Source: Symbiodinium natans
Lineage: Eukaryota; Sar; Dinophyceae; Suessiales; Symbiodiniaceae
Length of the DNA stretch: 64,000 nucleotides
Reading direction: 5' to 3'
Assembly: GCA_905221605.1 (NCBI GenBank)
Contig: CAJNDS010002350.1
Span: 374,501-438,500, forward strand
The position numbers and the translations under genes are program-made. How positions within the stretch are numbered: position 1 is the first letter of the stretch; each line of letters opens with the position of its first letter. Shown piece after piece: positions 45,209 through 52,989 of the stretch. A model generated the notes under the pieces. That model made no database searches and was not told the origin of the DNA. It saw nothing but the letters and a program-made list of their open reading frames with translations.

Positions 45209-45262
45209 CGTCTCAAAGTGTCGGGCACTTCGTGCCTGTCGGCACTTCCTATCATTGAGACG
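45209..45262. repeat. Long imperfect hairpin
   Basis: Outer arms CGTCTCAA (45209-45216) and TTGAGACG (45255-45262) are perfect complements. Inside them AGTG pairs with CACT and GGGCAC with GTGCCT around a TTC loop. It lies in the non-coding stretch left of the viral polymerase start. Confidence 0.75.
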
Positions 45263-45305
45263 CTGTGAGGGTTTAGGGTTTAGGATTTAGGCGTTGGGGC
45301 TTGTT

Positions 45306-45424
45306 GTGGTTTAGTCCTTTCGGTTTAGTCGCTCGGGCGTTGTGGTTTAGTCCTTTCGGTTTAGTCGTTCAGGCGTTGTGGTTTCGTCCTTGAGGGTTGT
45401 TGTGGTTTAGTCCTTTCGGTTGAG
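45306..45424. repeat. 36-bp tandem repeat (GTGGTTTAGTCCTTTCGG)
   Basis: GTGGTTTAGTCCTTTCGGTT recurs at 45306, 45342 and 45402, with a diverged copy (GTTTCGTCC) from 45378. The first two are 36 bp apart. Just upstream is a short TTTAGGG run (about 45269-45290). Confidence 0.85.
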
Positions 45425-45466
45425 ATGTTGGAGCTTGTTGTTTTTTTAGGTAGGTCTGTTGTTTTG

Positions 45467-45545
45467 AAAAAAAGGAACGCACCCCTTTTTATTCTTGCTT
45501 TTAGTGTCTTGTATCCCCCTCGTGTAAAAAAGCGTTCCTTTTTTT
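45467..45545. repeat. 14-bp perfect inverted repeat
   Basis: AAAAAAAGGAACGC at 45467-45480 is the exact reverse complement of 45532-45545, with 51 bp between. It lies about 120 bp left of the viral polymerase start codon. The long open frame through it (from 45425) is hydrophobic and low-complexity and is probably not translated before Met 45662. Confidence 0.8.
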
Positions 45546-45661
45546 TGATGATTTTGTTTTTTGGGTTTGGTTTAGGAATTTGGTTTTGCTTACACAGCTC
45601 CGCGTGCCTCGCCTTGCCCTTTTCGTTTTATGAAAACATTTTTACAAAAACCCTAAAAAGA

Positions 45662-45931
45662 ATGAAGATGAAACCCTTAAAGGAGTGCCCCACCGCGCGC
45701 CCACCAGCCCCAGCGCCCCTACTTAAAGGGAAGGCACCCTTAAAGGGTATGGAGCCTGATGACGGAAGTCCCGACTTAAAGGATGAAACCCTATATACTT
45801 ATATGGAAGATACATTAAAAAAATCTGTTATGAAATACGTTTTATCTTCAAAAATAGGTGAGATTAAAGTTAATAATAAAGGTAAACAGCTAAAGCGAGT
45901 AATTATAAACGGTAAAGAGTATTCATATTGA
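45662..45931 (+). pseudogene. polB: 5' part of the viral DNA polymerase gene, cut by a copia element
   Basis: 89 codons from Met 45662 to Tyr at 45926-45928. The stop TGA (45929-45931) is the first three bases of the retrotransposon LTR, so the stop is imported. The segment begins MKMKPLKECPTARPPAPAPL, Pro-rich and more GC-rich than the rest, then turns AT-rich and lysine-rich (IGEIKVNNKGKQLKRV). Its frame continues exactly into 52990 when the element and one CATAT copy are discounted. The Pro-rich part has four TTAAAGG/CTTAAAGG phrases. Function of this N-terminal extension is unknown; in protein-primed polymerases the N-terminal region can include terminal-protein-like segments. Confidence 0.8.
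45924..45928. repeat. Target-site duplication, left copy (CATAT)
   Basis: CATAT directly before the LTR's TG, matching CATAT directly after the right LTR's CA (52985-52989). Five-base duplication is the usual size for Ty1/copia integrases. Confidence 0.95.
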
Positions 45932-46007
45932 AAGACTTTTCTCTGAACCGCAAAGGGCTGCCGATTGATATGGATACATGTGAGGCAAAAGGAGTGCAAC
46001 TCTTACA
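45929..46007 (-). repeat. 3' LTR of the copia element (79 bp)
   Basis: TGAAAGACTTTTCTCTGAAC at the left end through CTCTTACA at the right. It matches 52906-52984 at 78 of 79 positions. Such a short LTR is unusual for an autonomous 7-kb copia. Confidence 0.95.
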
Positions 46008-46016
46008 CCCCGCCTC
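46008..46016 (-). promoter_or_regulatory. Polypurine tract of the copia element
   Basis: On the minus strand GAGGCGGGG directly abuts the 3' LTR, the position where a purine tract primes plus-strand DNA synthesis. It contains one C. Confidence 0.7.
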
Positions 46017-46050
46017 GAGATTTCCTGAGTGCTGTACTCAGGAACTCTCG

Positions 46051-49000
46051 CTACATTTCTGTTGCCCTGGGCCGAATACAAATATCACAGGCCCTGTATC
46101 TGGCGATATGACGACTGTTGGCCAGGGCTCCGCAATCTTCACGATGATACACTGTGCCCCGGTGAGTTGCGATTGTGATTGACTCGGGGGCATATCCTAG
46201 CCCTTCACTCCTAGCGAGCCTTGCACGAAGATCCCTATTCTCATTGCGAACCTCAATCAAAGCTTCCTCGCATTGCTCTACAGTACGATGTTCTTCATGC
46301 AGGGCTTCGGTGAGAAAACTACATCTGTCGACATACTCGTTCATGAACTGCCGCTCGCTTGGTGACATTCCGATGCTCGCTTGGGTGTAGCGGTTCACCT
46401 TTTCCACTTTTGCTTGGCTGGCCTGGTCCACAGTTGCTCGTCGGCCTGGAAGGGCCCACTTGTAGATCCACCAAATGACCCACAAAGCCCCAAGCCAAAA
46501 CAACACTACTACCAGGCCAGTCGCCATCGTAGCCACTCCAGACAGAAGAGCATCTTCCATCATCGCCATCGTCACGGCGAGGCCCAAGCCCTCTGCACCA
46601 TCAGCCCCAAGCACTTGGGCCATCACAAGCAAGATCGGCAGAATTTTCTTCGCATGCACTAGGTCCACTCCGCTGCTTTTCATCATTTCTTTCACTTGCA
46701 TCTTGCTCTGGGATCTCTCAAGGTCCTCAAGTCCATATGGATTTCCATCATCGTCCACTGCTCCACTTCGACATAGGAGCTCTCGGACGCGAGGGCCGCT
46801 CAGAGGTTTTGTACCCAGGTCAGAGGGGTTTCGTTGCCCTGACACAGGGCTTGCACGGAAGACCTTGGCTTTGATGGCCTCTTGGACCCACAAAAGGCCA
46901 CAGCTCAAGTGTCTGACCTTGCCGCAGCCGATTCGCTGGCTGATGCCTCTAGCTGCAGCACTGTCACTTCGAAGCACAACATCAATCTCAGCGAACCCTT
47001 TCATCAAGTAGTCGAGGCACTCCCGGATGAACACAACTTCAGTGCCCCCACTCACCATTGCAACGAACTCCGACTCCCCGCTGCTGAGCGACACAGATTT
47101 CTGAGTTCTAACGTGACTGGCAATCAAGCTGCCACCCAGGTACAGATGCACCGAGGAGCGAGACTTTCTTGTTCGCTTGCACCCAGCCCAGTCAGCATCT
47201 GTTACGGATTCCAAGACGACCTGGCCTCCGTGCTGAAGGGGTCCTGAGCCTTTGTATTCCAAACAGGCTGCTTGTTGCAAAGGCTTGATCAGGAAGCCAA
47301 GACTGGGAACCTTCTGGAGGTAGCCGGCGACTTTCGCCAGCCACTTGTAGGCCATAACTGTTGGTGAGCTCATCTTACTTGCAAGGACACATGTGCTGTA
47401 CTGTATGTCCGGCCTCGTGTGGCTCAGGTACAAGAGCCTGCCAGTACACTCCTTGTACTGCTTGGCCCTTTCAGGAGCGAGGGCGGCACTTGTATCAGCT
47501 TCCAAGAGACTGGCATCTCCTGGAGTGTCTCTGCTTTTCAATCCAGGCCCCATTGCTTCCAAGAGAGCCTCAACATGCTTTTGCCCCGAATACATTGCTA
47601 TCCCATCTTCAAGCTTCACATATCTTCGCTTCAGGAACTCCAGCTCATCCCCCACCTCCTTCAGTGGGCTGCTGATTTGGACCTTGACCTTCTTGGCGAG
47701 CACTTTCTCAAGGGCTTGTCGGGCTGCTGGTGTTGAAGCAAGAAGCCCATCATCAGCATGCAGCACCAGGCCTGTGTCACAGCCAGGCCTCTCATCTCGG
47801 AACAAGGTGGGCTCCTTAGCAAAGCCGGTGAGCCCCGCCTCCGCAAGCATCCCCTTCATGTACTGGAACCACTCACTGGCTGCAACCCTCTGGCCTGGCA
47901 ACAGCCTCTCAAGCACAAACCTCCTAGAGCCACTGCTCTGGGTGTCAAAGAGCCGCGCGTCGACCTCGATCACCACTGGTGCCTTCTGCGGCACATTCAG
48001 GTAGGCGTCCTTGATGTCGAGCGTGGTGAGCTCGAGGCCTCTGGCTTGTGCCCAAGCCATCAGCCCATGCACCACTGCCAGAGAACTTGATGGAGCGAAC
48101 AGCTCCTGCGACCACGGCGTCCACGAGCGAAACTCCCTGGCCACTAGGCGAGATCTGCGAATCCAGCCAGGCCTCTTTCGCCAGTCTCTGACTACTTTCG
48201 TAGTCAACTGCTCGTATTGCCCCAGGTCCTCTCCATCCCTGGGGGGCCTCAGTGCGCCCATGGCAACCAGGCGCTCCACCTCTGTTCTGTCGCTCTCAAG
48301 GTCCAAAGCTGCCAACTCGTCAGGGCTTAGTTCCGGCGGTGGGTCATCAGGAGACCACCACATCTCTTCACAAGCATTCTCTGTGAACTCCAGGACTGGC
48401 TCCACTTCATCAAGCCATGTCTCTGCCTGCGAATACTCATCCATTTCGACGTCGCCGTGGACCATGGAGATTCCAGCAAACCCTGGAGGGTACAGCGAGC
48501 CACCAACGCTCCCAGCAGTCGGTGAGCCTTTGGGCCGGTCCAGCAGAAGCTTGACTCGCTTGCTTGCTGGTCCCTTTTCAGGCCCCGGTCTCGTTACCTT
48601 AGTGCTGCTGTCCATCGCTGCTGACGCTTCCTCTTGTGCTGCTGGTGCTTCCTCCTCTGCTGTTGGCGCTTTCTCCTCTGCTGCTGGTGCTTTCTCCTCT
48701 GCTATGTCTTCCATTCCTTGGCTCTTTCTTGATGACCGTGACGGAGAAGATGGATTTGAGCTACTGCTGCTGGAATCCGTCCCGAGCTCGTCGGCAGGAG
48801 GCTTTGGTGTCCCTGCTGCAATGGATTCTGCGGCTGCTTTCCCCGCTGCACGCGCCAACTGCTCTAATGAAGCATGGTCTGGTAGAAGAGGAACTCGAGA
48901 AGTGTACATGGCCCTCTTCCTTCGCACTTTGCCTCCATAGTCCCATGGAAGCCCTTTCACTTGGAAGACTTCGTCGGCTGACCACTGGCTCTCCACAGGC

Positions 49001-49257
49001 ACTCGGCGGATCGACCTGCTCTCACAAGCTCCTTCTGGCGTAAGAAGCACATGCGCATTGTTCTTCTCGTTGACGCCAACCCAAATGCCTTTTCTCCACT
49101 GGAGGTCGCCCTTGTACTTCGTGGCCTTGTGGAAAATACAACTCTCCCCGAAGACTAGGAGGCGTCCTCTGTACCGCCGTCCATGTAGGACCTCAAAGGG
49201 TGTGATGCCCCGACTGGTGGTGGAGAACCTGTTGTAAAGGAAGGCCGCGTGGCGCAA
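46051..49257 (-). CDS. Copia pol: integrase C-terminus, reverse transcriptase, RNase H, membrane-anchored extension
   Basis: 1068 codons. It opens mid-integrase (RHAAFLYNRFSTTSRGITPF, then EVLHGRRYRG). The RT domain has SRLVAREFRSWTPWSQELFA, TTLDIKDAYLNVP and the catalytic box LVLHADDGLLAS, where HADD replaces the usual YVDD. RNase H follows with TDADWAGCKRTRKSRSS, SLSSGESEFVAM and VLRSDSAAARG. Beyond RNase H an extension of about 190 residues carries a strong membrane segment (TGLVVVLFWLGALWVIWW) and a terminal Cys motif (VYHREDCGALANS, YRACDICIRP). The extension is not part of the canonical copia pol. Confidence 0.9.
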   Translation of the reverse strand: MRHAAFLYNRFSTTSRGITPFEVLHGRRYRGRLLVFGESCIFHKATKYKGDLQWRKGIWVGVNEKNNAHVLLTPEGACESRSIRRVPVESQWSADEVFQVKGLPWDYGGKVRRKRAMYTSRVPLLPDHASLEQLARAAGKAAAESIAAGTPKPPADELGTDSSSSSSNPSSPSRSSRKSQGMEDIAEEKAPAAEEKAPTAEEEAPAAQEEASAAMDSSTKVTRPGPEKGPASKRVKLLLDRPKGSPTAGSVGGSLYPPGFAGISMVHGDVEMDEYSQAETWLDEVEPVLEFTENACEEMWWSPDDPPPELSPDELAALDLESDRTEVERLVAMGALRPPRDGEDLGQYEQLTTKVVRDWRKRPGWIRRSRLVAREFRSWTPWSQELFAPSSSLAVVHGLMAWAQARGLELTTLDIKDAYLNVPQKAPVVIEVDARLFDTQSSGSRRFVLERLLPGQRVAASEWFQYMKGMLAEAGLTGFAKEPTLFRDERPGCDTGLVLHADDGLLASTPAARQALEKVLAKKVKVQISSPLKEVGDELEFLKRRYVKLEDGIAMYSGQKHVEALLEAMGPGLKSRDTPGDASLLEADTSAALAPERAKQYKECTGRLLYLSHTRPDIQYSTCVLASKMSSPTVMAYKWLAKVAGYLQKVPSLGFLIKPLQQAACLEYKGSGPLQHGGQVVLESVTDADWAGCKRTRKSRSSVHLYLGGSLIASHVRTQKSVSLSSGESEFVAMVSGGTEVVFIRECLDYLMKGFAEIDVVLRSDSAAARGISQRIGCGKVRHLSCGLLWVQEAIKAKVFRASPVSGQRNPSDLGTKPLSGPRVRELLCRSGAVDDDGNPYGLEDLERSQSKMQVKEMMKSSGVDLVHAKKILPILLVMAQVLGADGAEGLGLAVTMAMMEDALLSGVATMATGLVVVLFWLGALWVIWWIYKWALPGRRATVDQASQAKVEKVNRYTQASIGMSPSERQFMNEYVDRCSFLTEALHEEHRTVEQCEEALIEVRNENRDLRARLARSEGLGYAPESITIATHRGTVYHREDCGALANSRHIARYRACDICIRPRATEM

Positions 49258-50344
49258 CAGCCTCCAGGAAGCACTTCAACGTCATGGCATTCCGGCGGAT
49301 TGTGCTCACCGCCTTCTCTGCTTGCCCATTTGAGGCGTGAGAGCCCGCAGGGGCTAGCTGGACGGCGCTGCGCAGTCCAAGCTTCACACGGCACGCTTCG
49401 ACAGCGTGAAGCACCTGCTTGATGCTTGGCTCAGGATCTCCTTGCAGCACCACTTCTGTTGCCCCGGCCACCTGCATGGAAAGCCTTGTGAGCGCCTCGC
49501 TCACTTTCTTGAGCGAAGAGGAGCCTTTTGCCACCAAGGGAATGGCAACCACCCATCCACTCGTTGACTCTGCGCCCACAAGGTTCAAAGCGAATTGGTC
49601 CCTGTAGTCCTCGGCTTCCTGGGCTTCATCAGGTTGCTGGTGCTCTCCCTGTGGCTCCGGTTCCTCAGGCTCCACCTCACCTCGCTCTTTTGTGAAGGTG
49701 TAGCAATAGTCAATCTGGATGCGAGGCTTTGGCTCCTTGTACTCGTTCTCGACGATGTCACCCTTCTCCTCCGTTTGCTTCTCGTGAGGGGATTGCCTTG
49801 ACCGGCTCATGACACATGCTTCACACCAGGGCTGGAAAGGGTGATGTGTCAAGGCATGTAGGTCTTGTTGCTCTTTGCTTGGAAGCACCGGCACCCTGAA
49901 CTGTTCAGGATTCCTCTCCCCTTCTCGGAACATCTGCTTCGCCACCTCGGTGGAGAGCTGCTTCTCCAACACCTCCTTGTGATCACGAAGTCGCCGAAGA
50001 ACACGAGCTTTTGGCCCACTCTTGCTCACCCCGAGCTTGTCACAGAGATCTTTCAGATTCTTGAGGGGGGTTTCCATGCTTAGTTCCACACCATCCAACT
50101 CGTCGTCTTCAAGATCCGCGTGCCGAACTTGTCCTCGAAGGTCCCATTCTCCTCCAAGCACTTCCATTGGCTCATCGCCAAGACCACCCCCGACATCTCC
50201 AGGCACATAGGGCTCATCGAACTCCTTGGGCTCATCGAAGAGGGTCCCGGGATTCGTCAAGATATCCCGGTTGAGCTCTGCCACGTGGAAAAGCACACAC
50301 ACATCCCTGAACCCAGCTAGCTCAGACTCGATGTTCGTGATCAC
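49193..50344 (-). CDS. Copia pol: SAP-like segment and integrase N-terminal and core domains
   Basis: 383 codons in a frame offset by one base on each side. Near the start LKNLKDLCDKLGVSKSGPKA resembles a SAP DNA-binding helix pair. The integrase zinc site is seen as HALTHHPFQPWCEACVMSRS. The catalytic triad is suggested by RIQIDYCYTF (first Asp), LQGDPEPSI (second Asp) and SHASNGQAEKAV (Glu). Translation leaves frame near 49260, where the next frame takes up integrase with LLRHAAFLYNRF. Upstream, the stop of the protease frame at 50364-50366 is also one base out of register. Confidence 0.85.
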   Translation of the reverse strand: MITNIESELAGFRDVCVLFHVAELNRDILTNPGTLFDEPKEFDEPYVPGDVGGGLGDEPMEVLGGEWDLRGQVRHADLEDDELDGVELSMETPLKNLKDLCDKLGVSKSGPKARVLRRLRDHKEVLEKQLSTEVAKQMFREGERNPEQFRVPVLPSKEQQDLHALTHHPFQPWCEACVMSRSRQSPHEKQTEEKGDIVENEYKEPKPRIQIDYCYTFTKERGEVEPEEPEPQGEHQQPDEAQEAEDYRDQFALNLVGAESTSGWVVAIPLVAKGSSSLKKVSEALTRLSMQVAGATEVVLQGDPEPSIKQVLHAVEACRVKLGLRSAVQLAPAGSHASNGQAEKAVSTIRRNAMTLKCFLEAVAPRGLPLQQVLHHQSGHHTL

Positions 50345-50363
50345 CTTCGGCGAGTGCTCAAAG

Positions 50364-51752
50364 TCATAGGTCGTCGACCCACTCCCAGTCGTCGCTCGAC
50401 CACACTGCCTGCTCGAAGGGGATCTCTTTGGTTCTGTGCGCCACCAGAACTGGAAGGCCTGAGGGCAGTATGCTCCACCCTGGCGTTTCGATCACATCCT
50501 CGAGCTGAGGGGGAAGCGCCGAGACATCCAACATGGCAATGGACGAAACCAGGGCAGTCATGACCAGGGTGTTCCTTCTCAATCTCATTGGGAGGATCCT
50601 TTCCCCTTGTTTCAGCACTGGACCCTTCTTTCCTGTGCTCAACCTCCAGCCGCTCCTCCAGAGCTTGCCCAGCGAGATGATGAGTGAGTTCACTTTGGCT
50701 ATGGCGAACTTCTCCCGGATGGTGACCCACTTGCCTTCATCATCTTGCACCTCCACATTCAAGTATCTTGCAGCATGTTGTTGAATTTCATGGCCTTGAG
50801 CATCTCGCATGAATACTTCCAGAGGTCCAGCCGGGTCGCCCAGGCCTGCGAAGTCGAGCGGAGCCACCGAAACATCTGCTCCTGAGTCCATTACAACCTC
50901 CACTTCGGTTCCTCCAGGTTGAACTCTTCCATAGTGCTGCACCATGTTGATTTCAACCTCCGTTTCCAACAAGTTCTGGTCGAAGACGCTCGGCTCCCAA
51001 ACAACCCACTCATTGTCTTCATCGGTGCTATCCATTCTGAACTCCATCACCTTCCCGGATTCCTTGGTGCTGACAGCCGACACCATCATCACCTCGGCAC
51101 CGTCCAAGCTGAACTCTCCCAAATCGCTCTCGCACTCAACCTCGGAAATGTCAAAGATTTCCACAGCCCTGCAACCTGGAGGTGTTCCCAGAGGCATTGC
51201 TTGAACTTGCTGCACTGTGCTCGGTGTCCTATAGGCTGTGGCCGAGGTCGAGGCTGACGAAGCTCCGGACGAAGTGGCTCCACCACCTCCATCTTCAACT
51301 TGATTGACCCTGCCCTTGTTAGGGCATTCGTTCTTCCAATGGCCGGACTGGCCACACTTGTGGCAGACATTGCTTTGTCCTCCTCCTTTGCCCTTGCTCT
51401 TCGGGTTGCCATTGTTATTGCTCTTCCCTCCACGCTGGTTGTTTTCCCACCAGCTGTTGCTGCTGTAGTTTCCTTTGCCCTTCTGCCATCCTCCGGTGCC
51501 TTTGCCTCTACCCCACTGGGCTTGCTGCTGTCCTTTGCTCCACTGCTGCTGCTTGCCATCTCCTTTGGCCCATTTTCCTTTTCCCTTGCCTTTGTCATCT
51601 TTGCCCTTCTTACCCTTCTTTCCTCCTTTGCCCCAGCCTTTGGCCCAAACTTGGTCCACATCCATTGGCTGCGGTCCTCCTGCTTGGCATTGCTGCTGGT
51701 GCTCAGGCTCAAACTCCAGGGCGTGTTGACATTCTCGTACTGGAGAATCCAT
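50364..51752 (-). CDS. Copia nucleocapsid zinc knuckle and aspartic protease
   Basis: 462 codons. A Lys/Gly/Gln/Trp-rich basic region leads to a CCHC zinc knuckle (CHKCGQSGHWKNEC) that binds the genomic RNA. The retropepsin active site follows as VVMDSGADVSVAPLDF. The frame is offset by -1 relative to the gag frame that overlaps it; the switch lies at about 51.7 kb, where the gag frame still reads REWILQYENVN. This could be programmed -1 frameshifting or an indel. Confidence 0.85.
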   Translation of the reverse strand: MDSPVRECQHALEFEPEHQQQCQAGGPQPMDVDQVWAKGWGKGGKKGKKGKDDKGKGKGKWAKGDGKQQQWSKGQQQAQWGRGKGTGGWQKGKGNYSSNSWWENNQRGGKSNNNGNPKSKGKGGGQSNVCHKCGQSGHWKNECPNKGRVNQVEDGGGGATSSGASSASTSATAYRTPSTVQQVQAMPLGTPPGCRAVEIFDISEVECESDLGEFSLDGAEVMMVSAVSTKESGKVMEFRMDSTDEDNEWVVWEPSVFDQNLLETEVEINMVQHYGRVQPGGTEVEVVMDSGADVSVAPLDFAGLGDPAGPLEVFMRDAQGHEIQQHAARYLNVEVQDDEGKWVTIREKFAIAKVNSLIISLGKLWRSGWRLSTGKKGPVLKQGERILPMRLRRNTLVMTALVSSIAMLDVSALPPQLEDVIETPGWSILPSGLPVLVAHRTKEIPFEQAVWSSDDWEWVDDL

Positions 51753-52531
51753 TCTCGCAAGTCGCTGTACTTCGTATCCGGGGTCATCCTGAGCTGAACT
51801 TGGCTTTTCAAAGGCTCCTTAAGGCCCATGACCACTGTCGCAACCATGAGGTCCTCGCTGAAGGTCTTGCCGCTGCTGCTCTCATAAGCTCTGAGTGCCT
51901 CCTCATAGGCAACCAGCTGCTCATGCAGGCCCACATTCTCCTTGAACTCCCACTGCGCAAGCTGACGCATGATCGCCAAAGAGCGCGTGCGCTCCTTCGG
52001 TTCCATCTCGCGCCGAAGCCTCCTCAAGGCCTCGTATCCATTCTTCTCCTTTTCCAGACCCTTGATCAAAAGCAAAGGCCTGCCTTTGACCAGGGAGCAA
52101 AGTGCTCCAAACAATCGCTGGCTGCGACTTGCTGTCTCATCCGGCAGCAGACTGCTGTCGATCTCTTCGTCCCATGTGATGTCCTCCATGTCGCCCTCGA
52201 ACTCGGGGTCATTCGCAATCAACCAAGTGCACAACTGGAAATGCCACTCCTTCCATGTTCGCAGCTCCTCCTCTCTGTCTTTTGGCTTCCACTCAGGCAT
52301 CCTCAAGGCCTTCAAGAGACCATTGCTCTTTGAGGCCACTGCCTGTGATTCTGCTGCCTGAGCAGCTCGCTCCGTTGTTGTAATCAATCTCGAGAAGACA
52401 CTTCCCAAAGCTTGGTCAAGTCTTCCCCGGACGATCCTGTCAATCTCGTTTCGCATTGCTGCCTCTGCATCCACGGGCTGGTTCGGACCAGCACTCCCCA
52501 TGCCAGGCTCCTGTCCACTCGAAGGCTCCAT
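51089..52531 (-). CDS. gag: Copia Gag capsid region
   Basis: Met at 52531 (MEPSSGQEPGMGSAGPNQP) is the likely start; the frame stays open upstream through the LTR but has no better start. Helix-rich capsid core: LRTWKEWHFQLCTWLIANDP, LVKGRPLLLIKGLEKEKNGY, EALRRLRREMEP, FSEDLMVATVVMGLKEPL. This matches the gag-polypeptide family (UBN2-like) of copia. After about 51.7 kb the frame no longer makes sense and the coding signal moves to the overlapping nucleocapsid/protease frame, so the true Gag part ends there. Confidence 0.8.
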   Translation of the reverse strand: MEPSSGQEPGMGSAGPNQPVDAEAAMRNEIDRIVRGRLDQALGSVFSRLITTTERAAQAAESQAVASKSNGLLKALRMPEWKPKDREEELRTWKEWHFQLCTWLIANDPEFEGDMEDITWDEEIDSSLLPDETASRSQRLFGALCSLVKGRPLLLIKGLEKEKNGYEALRRLRREMEPKERTRSLAIMRQLAQWEFKENVGLHEQLVAYEEALRAYESSSGKTFSEDLMVATVVMGLKEPLKSQVQLRMTPDTKYSDLREWILQYENVNTPWSLSLSTSSNAKQEDRSQWMWTKFGPKAGAKEERRVRRAKMTKAREKENGPKEMASSSSGAKDSSKPSGVEAKAPEDGRRAKETTAATAGGKTTSVEGRAITMATRRARAKEEDKAMSATSVASPAIGRTNALTRAGSIKLKMEVVEPLRPELRQPRPRPQPIGHRAQCSKFKQCLWEHLQVAGLWKSLTFPRLSARAIWESSAWTVPR

Positions 52532-52887
52532 TGCACCCACAAGGCAGTCCCTGAACCACCTGCTCCAACCACTCGCCAGGAAGAATCGATATCCAACCCA
52601 GCGACCGCCAGAGGCCCAAACACCCCCACCTGCACTGATACCGCTTGCACTGAGATCTCCACCACACCAGGTTTCACAGGCACTGCTTGCTTTGCAAAAG
52701 TGCAGTCCACCAGAAAAAGCGAACTCCGGTTCTGCCCCAACTCCAAGGGGACTTACGACAAAAGTGTGTTCTGAAGCCAGTGGGTCGGCCAAGTGAATGG
52801 CAGCGAACCAGACGGCTAAGTGAAGGGCAGCAATCAAGCTGATCCAAGACACGCGGGATATCGGGTGAAACCAAGCCTCTAGCTGGA

Positions 52888-52905
52888 GCCGTGGCTCCGC
52901 TACCA
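52888..52905 (-). promoter_or_regulatory. Primer-binding site (tRNA-iMet-like)
   Basis: The minus strand reads TGGTAGCGGAGCCACGGC directly after the 5' LTR. TGGTAGC(A/G)GAG is complementary to the 3' end of many eukaryotic initiator tRNAs (...CTGCTACCA). GGAGCC-AC-GGCTCC here is also self-complementary. Confidence 0.8.
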
Positions 52906-52984
52906 TGAAAGACTTTTCTCTGAACCGCAAAGGGCTGCCGATTGATATGGATACATGTGAGGCAAAAGGAGTGCAACTCTGACA
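52906..52984 (-). repeat. 5' LTR of the copia element (79 bp)
   Basis: Second copy of the 79-bp repeat, ending CTCTGACA, then the right CATAT. It supplies an ATG (52942) and the first codons of the longest open frame reading into the polymerase, but those codons are retrotransposon sequence. Confidence 0.95.
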
Positions 52985-52989
52985 CATAT
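52985..52989. repeat. Target-site duplication, right copy (CATAT)
   Basis: Matches 45924-45928. Viral sequence resumes at 52990. Confidence 0.95.

Larger units (their letters stand above)
45929..52984 (-). mobile_element. Ty1/copia LTR retrotransposon, 7056 bp, inserted in the viral polymerase gene
   Basis: Terminal 79-bp direct repeats start TG and end CA and are flanked by CATAT target duplications. Reading on the minus strand: 5' LTR (52984-52906), primer-binding site (52905-52888), gag, zinc knuckle, aspartic protease, integrase, reverse transcriptase, RNase H, a C-terminal extension with a membrane segment, purine tract, 3' LTR (46007-45929). Protease-integrase-RT order defines copia. 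Coding capacity is spread over four frames joined by three single-base offsets. LTRs differ at one position (46004 T versus 52981 G), which suggests recent insertion. Base composition is far more GC-rich than the virus around it. Confidence 0.95.

Noticed and set aside
45425-45661. Upstream extension of the viral polymerase frame (79 codons before Met 45662)
   Set aside because: Hydrophobic, Phe-rich translation of T-rich repeats and an inverted repeat; Met 45662 or 45668 is a better start.
52942-52989. Apparent start of the polymerase at 52942
   Set aside because: These 16 codons are LTR and target-duplication sequence, not viral.
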